The notes beneath the pieces were generated by a model, which saw nothing but the letters and a program-made list of their open reading frames with translations, was not told the DNA's origin and made no database searches. Shown piece after piece: positions 1 to 5,308 of a DNA stretch of 5,363 nt. The DNA is from Candidatus Symbiobacter sp. GTDB lineage: Bacteria > Pseudomonadota > Alphaproteobacteria > Elsterales > Elsteraceae. The stretch is taken from contig JASGCR010000163.1 in NCBI GenBank assembly GCA_030054015.1, positions 1 through 5,363 of the forward strand, given 5' to 3'. Position 1 is the stretch's first letter. Each line of letters begins with the position of its first letter. The translations under genes were made by a program, and so were the position numbers.

Positions 1-37
1 ATTTTTGCCGCAAAGCGGCATAAATCTGTCGGGTAAT

Positions 38-71
38 CCCCCAGGAGGATTATTCCTTAAACTCCTGGGGG
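38..71. repeat. 10-bp perfect inverted repeat
   Basis: CCCCCAGGAG (38-47) is the exact reverse complement of CTCCTGGGGG (62-71), separated by a 14-nt AT-rich loop. The GGGGG arm (67-71) could instead pair with CCCCC at 76-80 across a CTTT loop, so this stem competes with its neighbour. No U-tract follows on either strand, so a terminator role is not shown. Confidence 0.75.
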
Positions 72-75
72 CTTT

Positions 76-108
76 CCCCCGACCCGTGACTTACGTCACG
101 GGCGGGGG
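76..108. repeat. 14-bp inverted repeat with one bulge
   Basis: CCCCCG (76-81), a bulged A (82) and CCCGTGAC (83-90) pair with GTCACGGG (95-102) and CGGGGG (103-108) around a TTAC tetraloop. The outer GGGGG can alternatively pair with CCCC at 114-117, and the outer CCCCC with GGGGG at 67-71. The element is therefore part of a chain of mutually exclusive G/C-run pairings. Confidence 0.75.
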
Positions 109-121
109 ACAGGCCCCGACT

Positions 122-148
122 CGCCTTATTCGTTCCACGAATAAGGCG
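122..148. repeat. 12-bp perfect inverted repeat, TCC loop
   Basis: CGCCTTATTCGT (122-133) and ACGAATAAGGCG (137-148) are exact reverse complements around a 3-nt loop. The right arm runs directly into the first copy of the 20-bp direct repeat, sharing bases 146-148. The hairpin and the repeat therefore look like parts of one unit. Confidence 0.8.
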
Positions 149-173
149 GCGGGTAATGACGCTCCCTTTTTTT
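146..173. repeat. Direct repeat, copy 1 (20-mer plus T-run)
   Basis: GCGGCGGGTAATGACGCTCC at 146-165 is followed by C and seven Ts (167-173). An identical 20-mer starts 43 bases further on at 189 and is also followed by a T-run. The copy follows a strong hairpin. Confidence 0.8.
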
Positions 174-188
174 GACGCCCTTGGTTAC

Positions 189-216
189 GCGGCGGGTAAT
201 GACGCTCCTATTTTTT
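189..216. repeat. Direct repeat, copy 2 (20-mer plus T-run)
   Basis: The 20-mer at 189-208 is identical to that at 146-165 and is followed by TA and six Ts (211-216). The bases before it contain a weak CGCC (176-179)/GGCG (191-194) pairing. This may be a degenerate equivalent of the hairpin before copy 1. The copy ends 14 bases from the rlmH stop codon. Confidence 0.8.
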
Positions 217-230
217 AGCCCTTAACAGCT

Positions 231-677
231 CTATCCCCGGTGATAAGGGTGGTTCTGCTGAATCGTCGTCGCGCGGTAAATTTGTTCGATCAGCACCACC
301 CGCGCCAGCAGATGCGGCAAAGTGATGCGGCCCAGCGAAAACAGGGACGTGGCGCGGTCGCGCACCGCTTGGCTTAAGCCATCGGCACCCCCCAATACAA
401 AAGCGATTTCCCCGTGGCCGTCATCACGCCATTGCGCCAGGCGATGGAAAAAATCAAGGCTCGACCAGGTTTCGCCCGCCTCGTCCAGGGCGACCAGCCT
501 GGCCCGCGGCGGCAGGGCGGCGAGCAATAATTTACCCTGGGCTTCTTTTGGGCTGGATTTTTTGTCGTCGATTTCGGTGAGGGTGACGGGCGGATGCAGC
601 CGCGCCTGGTATTGCTCGAAAGCAGCAGCAAACACCGTACCGCGCATTTTCCCAATCGCAATGATGGAAATCCGCAT
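231..677 (-). CDS. rlmH: 23S rRNA (pseudouridine-1915-N3)-methyltransferase RlmH
   Basis: RlmH is a small cytoplasmic SPOUT methyltransferase. It uses S-adenosylmethionine to methylate N3 of pseudouridine 1915 in helix 69 of 23S rRNA, acting on assembled ribosomes. The 148-residue product is close to the family length (about 155). Visible family motifs are LDEAG at 64-68, the SAM-loop segment FVLGGADGL at 93-101, SLG at 114-116, TLPH at 119-122, EQIYRA at 131-136 and the C-terminal HPYHRG. These make up the trefoil-knot region. The start (ATG at 677-675) gives the typical MRISIIAIGK beginning. It lies 3 nt after the rsfS stop with no clear Shine-Dalgarno, which suggests translational coupling. 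The rsfS-rlmH (ybeB-ybeA) order is conserved widely in bacteria. The gene looks intact. Confidence 0.96.
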   Translation of the reverse strand: MRISIIAIGKMRGTVFAAAFEQYQARLHPPVTLTEIDDKKSSPKEAQGKLLLAALPPRARLVALDEAGETWSSLDFFHRLAQWRDDGHGEIAFVLGGADGLSQAVRDRATSLFSLGRITLPHLLARVVLIEQIYRATTIQQNHPYHRG

Positions 678-680
678 GGG

Positions 681-1067
681 TTACGCCCGCGGGAGGGGGG
701 AATCGGACGTGGTTTCGATGGCATTGGGCGGCGACCACATTTTCTCGAGCCGATAATGGTCGCGCACTTCGGGTCGGAACAAATGCACCACCACATCCCC
801 AGCATCCAACAAGGCCCAATCGCCGTTGGTTTTGCCTTCGATTTTGGTCACCATGCCGTGCGATTGTTTCAAATGTTTGGCTACAATCTCGGCCATTGAC
901 ACCACATGGCGCGACGACCGCCCGGTTGCAATCACCATAAAATCCGCCATCGTTGATTTTTGATGCAGATCAATCGTGACCACATTTTCCGCTTTGCCAT
1001 CGTCCAAAATATGGAGGACATCGTGCAGAAGCGCATTGGTTGATATTTCGGCCTGAGCAAGGGTCAT
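681..1067 (-). CDS. rsfS: Ribosomal silencing factor RsfS (RsfA/YbeB/Iojap family)
   Basis: RsfS binds ribosomal protein uL14 on the 50S subunit and blocks joining with 30S, lowering translation in starvation or stationary phase. The 128-residue product shows the Iojap/DUF143 pattern: a short N-terminal helix, DDGKAENVVTIDL at 22-34, DFMVIATGRSSRHV at 42-55, EGK at 77-79, then GDWALLDAGDVVVHLF at 82-97 and RPEVRDHYRLEKMW at 98-111. The start was set at the ATG at 1067-1065 because the open frame further upstream runs through the tRNA-Arg gene. This ATG also leaves the normal N-terminal length. No strong Shine-Dalgarno is visible in the 19 nt between the tRNA and the start. The gene is followed by rlmH after 3 nt. 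The nadD gene that often precedes rsfS is absent; a tRNA takes its place. Confidence 0.95.
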   Translation of the reverse strand: MTLAQAEISTNALLHDVLHILDDGKAENVVTIDLHQKSTMADFMVIATGRSSRHVVSMAEIVAKHLKQSHGMVTKIEGKTNGDWALLDAGDVVVHLFRPEVRDHYRLEKMWSPPNAIETTSDSPLPRA

Positions 1068-1086
1068 GGAATAAGGTAACTTTCTT

Positions 1087-1163
<77 letters not shown>

Positions 1164-1197
1164 ATTTTCCAGGTCTATGTCTAGCCTATCACCACAT

Positions 1198-1203
1198 TTT
1201 ATA
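1198..1203 (-). promoter_or_regulatory. Possible -10 element for tRNA-Arg/rsfS/rlmH
   Basis: On the minus strand TATAAA lies 34 nt upstream of the mature tRNA 5' end, a distance that would give a short leader of about 28 nt. No good -35 box is seen at 16-18 nt upstream, so this is a weak prediction. Confidence 0.3.
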
Positions 1204-1414
1204 CCAGTGCGAAGTTTTGAGTTTGGCGGGCTAAAGTACTTATTCGGGCCCTCCTGGCGGCCACACCGTGACATAAAGCCGCAGCTTGGCGTGAAAATAA
1301 TCGTCAAAGACGGCGTTCTCTCCGTTATGCAATGCAATAAGCAGGGATGCCACCGCCTGGGGTTTTGTGTGGATCAATATAAATCTAAAACTGTTTTTTG
1401 GCACCAAGAAATTA

Positions 1415-1429
1415 TGATGCACTGCATCA
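1415..1429. promoter_or_regulatory. Perfect 15-bp dyad, candidate operator
   Basis: TGATGCA (1415-1421) and TGCATCA (1423-1429) are exact reverse complements around a single C. The compact symmetrical shape fits a dimeric transcription factor site better than a terminator or RNA hairpin. It lies about 90-100 bp upstream of the best sgaA promoter candidate. No regulator gene lies in the window, so the binding protein is unknown. LysR-type regulators (QscR in Methylobacterium) control serine-cycle genes in other methylotrophs. Confidence 0.45.
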
Positions 1430-1507
1430 AATAAAAGAAAACCGATCAAATAACGGGTTATGTTTGAGCCTCAGAAAAATCAGTTTTACGGCGCATCGGT
1501 CAAATAA
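1427..1507. repeat. Three copies of TCAAATAA
   Basis: The octamer TCAAATAA occurs at 1427-1434, 1446-1453 and 1500-1507. The first overlaps the right arm of the 15-bp dyad. The second and third are preceded by related bases (CCGA and TCGG). They could be iterated protein-binding sites, or chance in an AT-rich segment. Confidence 0.35.
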
Positions 1508-1517
1508 TCATTTATTT

Positions 1518-1545
1518 TTGGGCGGCTCATCGCTATGGATATGAT
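1518..1545 (+). promoter_or_regulatory. Possible sigma-70 promoter for sgaA
   Basis: TTGGGC (1518-1523) and TATGAT (1540-1545) are separated by 16 nt. The -10 matches the consensus at five of six positions, while the -35 keeps only the TTG. Transcription would start near 1552 and leave a leader of about 80 nt before the sgaA ATG. The TCAAATAA copy at 1500-1507 sits just upstream of the -35. Confidence 0.3.
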
Positions 1546-1622
1546 TGATTTTCCGGCAGGGATGCTGGTCATGTCTTCGTGGTTATGTTAATTTACGGCA
1601 GTTTTTGATCCTTTGCCGCTTT

Positions 1623-1627
1623 GGGGA
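1623..1627 (+). promoter_or_regulatory. Ribosome binding site deciding the sgaA start
   Basis: GGGGA ends 5 nt before the ATG at 1633. An in-frame TTG at 1621 overlaps this Shine-Dalgarno and would add only four residues, so the ATG is preferred. Confidence 0.6.
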
Positions 1628-1632
1628 AAATT

Positions 1633-2826
1633 ATGGCACGCGGAAAAAAATTCATCTTTGTTCCTGGCCCAACCAATGTTCCGGAACGTATCCTTCGCGC
1701 GATGGCGGTCGAACAAGAAGACCCCAGGCGTCCCGATGCGCCGGCCTTTAACCTTCCCCTCTTGGCTGGGCTTAAAAACATTTTTCGCACCAAGACCGGC
1801 ACGAGTTTTATTTTCCCTTCTTCTGGCACCGGCGGGTGGGAAGCGGCTTTGGTCAATTGTTTGGACACGGGCGATCATGTGTTGGCCTGTCGGTTTGGGC
1901 AATTTAGCCTGCTCTGGTGCAAAATGGCCGAAGACCACCAGTTGCAAACCACCATTTTGGACGAAGAATGGGGCGCGCCCGCCAATCCCGACCGCATTTA
2001 TGCGGCGTTAAACGAAGACCGCAGCCACAGCATCAAAGCCGTGTTTGTCGTCCATAACGAAACCACCACCGGCGTGACGAGCGATATTGCCGCCGTGCGC
2101 CGCGCCATGGATGCCGCCCAACATCCGGCTTTGCTGTTTGTTGATGGCGTGAGTTCGATTGGCTCGATTGATTTCCGCATGGATGAATGGGGGGTTGATC
2201 TGGCGATTACCGGCTCGCAAAAAGGCTTTATGTTGCCGGCAGGCCTGTCTTTTGTTGGCGTGAGCGAAAAGGCCATGGCAATCGTGCGGGGACGGGCGGA
2301 GGGGCAAAAAAACAGCCGCCACGCGCCCCATTCTTATTTTGATTTCAACGCCATGCTGGCGCGGAATGTCGAGGGTTATTTTCCCTATACTTTTCCGACC
2401 CCGTTGCTTTATGGCCTGCGCGAAGCCCTGGCAATGATCGAGGAAGAGGGTCTCGATAACGTCATAGCCCGCCACCAATTTTTGGCGAGCGGGGTGCGGG
2501 CGGCGGTGGCGGCCTGGGGCTTAAAACTTTGTGCGCAAAGCCACGCCTGTGAATCGAATACCATCAGCGCAGTGATGGTTCCCGATGGGATCGATGGTAC
2601 CAAAATCGCCCATCGCGCCTATAACCGCTATAATTGCTCGCTGGGTCTGGGGTTAAACCGCCTGGCGGGGAAATTGTTCCGCATCGGCCATTTGGGCGAG
2701 TTGAATGAAATGATGGTGATGGTCGCCCTGTCGGCGAGCGAAATGGCGATGCTCGATTGCGGGGTTAAAATAACGCCCGGTTCAGGCCTGGCGGCGGCGA
2801 TAAACCATTTTCGCACCAAGGCATGA
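1633..2826 (+). CDS. sgaA: Serine-glyoxylate aminotransferase (serine cycle)
   Basis: This is a PLP-dependent class V aminotransferase. It converts L-serine plus glyoxylate to hydroxypyruvate plus glycine, the step that links GlyA and HprA in the serine cycle. The 397-residue product matches the usual family length of about 400. Visible landmarks are the N-terminal FVPGPTNVPERI (9-20), the cofactor-phosphate segment SSGTGGWEAAL (63-73), HNETTTGV (141-148), the PLP-ring aspartate D171 in FVDGVSSIGSID, the Schiff-base lysine K197 in GSQKGFMLP and the carboxylate-binding arginine R350 in FRIGHLG. Serine-pyruvate and alanine-glyoxylate aminotransferases are close relatives. The SGA call is favoured by the adjacent glyA and hprA. 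The ATG at 1633 was chosen over TTG 1621 because of the GGGGA site. It is first of three same-strand genes and appears intact. Confidence 0.93.
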   Translation: MARGKKFIFVPGPTNVPERILRAMAVEQEDPRRPDAPAFNLPLLAGLKNIFRTKTGTSFIFPSSGTGGWEAALVNCLDTGDHVLACRFGQFSLLWCKMAEDHQLQTTILDEEWGAPANPDRIYAALNEDRSHSIKAVFVVHNETTTGVTSDIAAVRRAMDAAQHPALLFVDGVSSIGSIDFRMDEWGVDLAITGSQKGFMLPAGLSFVGVSEKAMAIVRGRAEGQKNSRHAPHSYFDFNAMLARNVEGYFPYTFPTPLLYGLREALAMIEEEGLDNVIARHQFLASGVRAAVAAWGLKLCAQSHACESNTISAVMVPDGIDGTKIAHRAYNRYNCSLGLGLNRLAGKLFRIGHLGELNEMMVMVALSASEMAMLDCGVKITPGSGLAAAINHFRTKA

Positions 2827-2975
2827 GGGGGGATACCGCAAATTTTGGTGAAATTATCGCCCGTTGTGATTATGATCGTAAATGTTGAAGGTGCGGCTGA
2901 TTTTACCCCTTCACTCTCAACGGGTCGCGCGGATGCGGCCTGAATGTTACCCCTATGCGATGAACGGAGCGATTT
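2827..2975 (+). promoter_or_regulatory. sgaA-glyA intergenic leader with nested pairing potential
   Basis: This 149-nt gap is long for a tight operon. CCCGTTG (2860-2866) can pair with CAACGGG (2918-2924). Inside that loop TGAAGG (2886-2891) can pair with CCTTCA (2908-2913), giving a nested stem ahead of glyA. A TATGAT (2871-2876) resembles a -10 box, but no good -35 accompanies it. I do not recognise any riboswitch core here: the glycine, SAM, SAH and THF classes were considered. The glyA Shine-Dalgarno CGGAG (2965-2969) lies 6 nt before its ATG. Confidence 0.35.
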
Positions 2976-4235
2976 ATGTATAAAAATAACCTTACCCTGC
3001 GCGGCCAAGACCCTGATTTGTGGGAGGCGATTCAATCCGAATCACAGCGCCAAGAAGACCATATCGAATTTATCGCTTCGGAAAATTATTGCAGCCCGGC
3101 TGTGTTGGAAGCCCAAGGCAGCCAGCTCACCAATAAATATGCCGAAGGATACCCTGGTCACCGTTATTATCATGGCTGTGACTATGTTGATCGTGCCGAA
3201 AATTTGGCGATTGAACGATTGAAAAAATTGTTCAAGGCCGAATATGTCAATGTCCAACCCCATTGCGGCAGTTCGGCTAACCAAGCCGTGTATTTCTCGA
3301 TGTTACAGCCAGGCGATGTGGTGCTGGGGATGAGTCTCAGCAATGGCGGCCATTTGACCCATGGGGCGAGCGTCAATATCAGTGGCAAAATGTACAAATT
3401 CTATTCGTACGGCTTGAATCCGGAAACCGAATTGATCGATTATGACGAGGTGCAAAAACTGGCCGAACAGCACCGCCCGAAAATGATCGTCACCGGGGCC
3501 TCGGCTTATTCGCGGGTGATTGATTGGGCTAGGTTCCGCAAAATCGCCGATTCGGTGGGGGCTTTGCTGATGGCCGATATTGCCCATTATGCCGGGTTAA
3601 TTGCGGCGGGATTATACCCATCGCCGGTCGGGATTGCCGATTTTGTGACCTCCACCACGCATAAAACGCTGCGGGGGCCGCGTGGCGGCATCGTCATGGC
3701 CCAGGCCAAATACGAAAAAGCGATTAATTCCATCGTGTTTCCGGGCTTGCAAGGCGGCCCGCTCATGCATGTCATTGCCGCCAAAGCGGTGGCTTTTAAC
3801 GAGGCATTACAGCCCAGTTTCAAAGCCTATCAACAACAAGTGCTGGACAATGCCAAGATCATGGCCAAAACCATCACCGATCGCGGCATGAGAATCGTAT
3901 CCGGTGGCACCGATTCGCACGTGTTCCTGGTCGATTTGCGGGCCAAGAAAATCACCGGCAAACACGCCGCCGATGCGATGGAGTTTGCCCACATGACCAT
4001 CAATAAAAACGCCATCCCCAATGATCCGGAAAAACCGGCGGTGACATCGGGGCTGCGTTTTGGCTCACCCGCCATTACCACCCGCGGCTTTGGTACGGCC
4101 GAGGCGGCGATGGTGGCGGGCTTTGCCTGCGACATTATCGAAGCCCCCGATGACGAGGCCACCCGCACCCGCGTGGTCAAGAAAATCATCGATCTGTGTC
4201 GGCAATTCCCGGTCTATGAAAAACAACGCCTCTAA
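2976..4235 (+). CDS. glyA: Serine hydroxymethyltransferase
   Basis: GlyA is a cytoplasmic PLP enzyme that interconverts glycine plus 5,10-methylene-H4F with serine plus H4F. In the serine cycle it is the step that brings in the C1 unit. The 419-residue product has full family length. Visible landmarks are IASENY (33-38), NKYAEGYPGHRYYHG (53-67), GGHLTHG (124-130), D201 and H204 in ADIAHYAGL, the PLP lysine K230 in TTHKTLRGPRGG, FPGLQGGPLMHV (255-266), SGGTDSH (309-315) and substrate-carboxylate R361 in SGLRFGSPA. The cofactor segment reads QPHCGSSAN (94-102), where E. coli has a serine at position 97 and SQ at 99-100; this enzyme has Cys97 and SS. CGGAG sits 6 nt before the ATG. The stop codon begins a 12-bp tandem repeat. 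Confidence 0.97.
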   Translation: MYKNNLTLRGQDPDLWEAIQSESQRQEDHIEFIASENYCSPAVLEAQGSQLTNKYAEGYPGHRYYHGCDYVDRAENLAIERLKKLFKAEYVNVQPHCGSSANQAVYFSMLQPGDVVLGMSLSNGGHLTHGASVNISGKMYKFYSYGLNPETELIDYDEVQKLAEQHRPKMIVTGASAYSRVIDWARFRKIADSVGALLMADIAHYAGLIAAGLYPSPVGIADFVTSTTHKTLRGPRGGIVMAQAKYEKAINSIVFPGLQGGPLMHVIAAKAVAFNEALQPSFKAYQQQVLDNAKIMAKTITDRGMRIVSGGTDSHVFLVDLRAKKITGKHAADAMEFAHMTINKNAIPNDPEKPAVTSGLRFGSPAITTRGFGTAEAAMVAGFACDIIEAPDDEATRTRVVKKIIDLCRQFPVYEKQRL

Positions 4236-4266
4236 CCAGGGCTTTAACCAGCGCTTTAACCGGGCG
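4233..4266 (+). repeat. 12-bp tandem repeat carrying in-frame stop codons
   Basis: Units start at 4233 (TAACCAGGGCTT), 4245 (TAACCAGCGCTT) and 4257 (TAACCGGGCG, partial). The first TAA is the glyA stop. Because the period is 12, the TAAs at 4245 and 4257 are in the same frame, giving three successive stops. The two full units differ at one base. The repeat occupies the first part of the 71-nt gap before hprA. Confidence 0.8.
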
Positions 4267-4306
4267 GCGTGGGGAATTTGGGTTTGGCTTTAAGGGAAAA
4301 CTTAGG

Positions 4307-5254
4307 ATGAAACAGCATATTGTCTTTCTGGATCGGGGTGCGTTGGGGGTGGAGTTTCCACGCCCCAATTTCCCGCATGATTACACCGAACATGTTGAAA
4401 CCATGAGCGAGGCCGACACGATTGCGCGCCTGGCCCAGGCGACCATTGCCATCACCAACAAGGTCAAAATCACCGAGAAAATCCTGAGCCAAACCCCCCA
4501 TCTGAAAATGATTGCGATTTCCGCCACCGGCAGCGACATCATCGACAAAGCCGCCTGTGCCAAACGCGGCATCGTGGTTTCCAACATCCAAAATTACGCC
4601 ATTAATACGGTTCCCGAACATACTTTGGCGTTGATTTTTGCCTTGCGCCGCAATTTGGTCAATTATGCCAACTCTGTGCGCCAGGGACGGTGGCACCAGG
4701 TCAATCAATTTTGTTATTTCGACTATAAAATAACCGACATTGCTGGCGCGACACTGGGGATTGTGGGGTATGGCAGTCTGGGCAAATCGATTGCCAAGCG
4801 GGCTGAGGCTATGGGCATGAACATCATTGCCACCGACATGTATGATTTTCCGGGGCGGGTGGATTTGGACACGCTCTTCCGTCAGGCGGATATTATTACT
4901 TTGCATTGTCCGTTGACGGCTGAAAATAAAAACATGATCAATGCGGCGACCCTGGCCAAAATGAAAAAATCGGCGATCTTGATTAACACCGCGCGGGGCG
5001 GCTTGGTCGATAGCGCGGCCTTGGTCGAGGCTTTGCGCAACGGCGTGATTGCCGGTGCCGGAATCGATGTCTTAGTGTCCGAGCCGCCACGGCCAGGCAG
5101 CGACCCCTTGTTGGATTACCAGGGCGATAATCTCATCGTGACCCCCCATGTCGCCTGGGCCAGTGTCGAAGCCATGACCATCTTGGCCCAGCAACTTTCC
5201 GACAATATTCTTTCATTTGTGAATGGTACGCCGCGTCATGTGGTGACGGCCTAG
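4307..5254 (+). CDS. hprA: Hydroxypyruvate reductase (NAD(P)H-dependent glycerate dehydrogenase)
   Basis: HprA is a D-isomer-specific 2-hydroxyacid dehydrogenase that reduces hydroxypyruvate to D-glycerate, the step after SgaA in the serine cycle. The 315-residue product has the split catalytic domain around a Rossmann domain. The dinucleotide loop is GYGSLG (154-159), followed by an acidic residue D177 at the end of the second strand, which favours NADH. Catalytic residues are R230 in NTARGG, E259 in SEPP and H281 in TPHVAW. VPEHTLALIFALRR (102-115) and FCYFDY (135-140) match methylotroph hydroxypyruvate reductases as I remember them. AAGGGA (4292-4297) lies 9 nt before the ATG and is a good ribosome site. 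Other 2-hydroxyacid dehydrogenases share the fold, but the position after sgaA and glyA makes this assignment strong. Confidence 0.93.
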   Translation: MKQHIVFLDRGALGVEFPRPNFPHDYTEHVETMSEADTIARLAQATIAITNKVKITEKILSQTPHLKMIAISATGSDIIDKAACAKRGIVVSNIQNYAINTVPEHTLALIFALRRNLVNYANSVRQGRWHQVNQFCYFDYKITDIAGATLGIVGYGSLGKSIAKRAEAMGMNIIATDMYDFPGRVDLDTLFRQADIITLHCPLTAENKNMINAATLAKMKKSAILINTARGGLVDSAALVEALRNGVIAGAGIDVLVSEPPRPGSDPLLDYQGDNLIVTPHVAWASVEAMTILAQQLSDNILSFVNGTPRHVVTA

Positions 5255-5308
5255 TTATACAGCGTGTCCTGGAGAATTCGCCTTTATGGTACCACCCTTC
5301 CTGCTTAG

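Larger units (their letters stand above)
1..230. repeat. Gene-free hairpin and direct-repeat array (REP/BIME-like)
   Basis: No coding region is supported here. The stretch is packed with inverted repeats. They are a 6-bp stem with AAA loop (6-20), a perfect 10-bp stem with 14-nt loop (38-47 with 62-71), a 14-bp stem with one bulged A and a TTAC loop (76-90 with 95-108), and a perfect 12-bp stem with TCC loop (122-133 with 137-148). A 20-bp direct repeat follows the last hairpin. The octamer CGGGTAAT occurs three times (30-37, 150-157, 193-200). It lies downstream of rlmH, the usual place for REP/BIME-type elements. On the minus strand the repeat reads GTCATTACCCGC, reminiscent of the GTCATTCCCGC-type intergenic repeats of proteobacteria; that resemblance is from memory. 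No stem is followed by a T-run on the minus strand, so none is a textbook rlmH terminator. Confidence 0.6.
1164..1632. other. Divergent intergenic regulatory region
   Basis: This 469-base gap separates the leftward tRNA-rsfS-rlmH unit from the rightward sgaA-glyA-hprA genes. Open frames on both strands here have no family-like motifs, and I see no convincing gene. The region is visibly richer in A/T than the flanking genes, especially from 1375 to 1520. It contains a 15-bp dyad (1415-1429), a thrice-repeated TCAAATAA octamer, an ACCGAT/ATCGGT inverted pair (1441-1446 with 1495-1500) and promoter-like elements. It is the obvious place for transcriptional control of the serine-cycle genes. Confidence 0.6.

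Noticed and set aside
6..20. TGCCGC-AAA-GCGGCA hairpin as an intrinsic terminator
   Set aside because: The T-run (2-6) precedes the stem on the + strand, and no T-run follows it on either strand in the direction of transcription.
1..230. CRISPR array
   Set aside because: There are only two exact repeat copies, the spacing is irregular, the hairpins differ in sequence, and there are no cas genes in view.
1398..1420. Sigma-54 promoter suggested by TTGGCAC at 1398-1404
   Set aside because: The required GC/TTGC element at the -12 position is absent at the correct spacing.
1177..1434. Open frame on the + strand (85 codons) and an opposing one at 1240-1449
   Set aside because: There are no family motifs, no good ribosome site, and both lie in the AT-rich regulatory gap. 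They look like chance frames.
1621..1632. TTG start for sgaA at 1621
   Set aside because: It would overlap the GGGGA ribosome binding site of the ATG at 1633 and adds only MGKI, which is not part of the conserved N-terminus.
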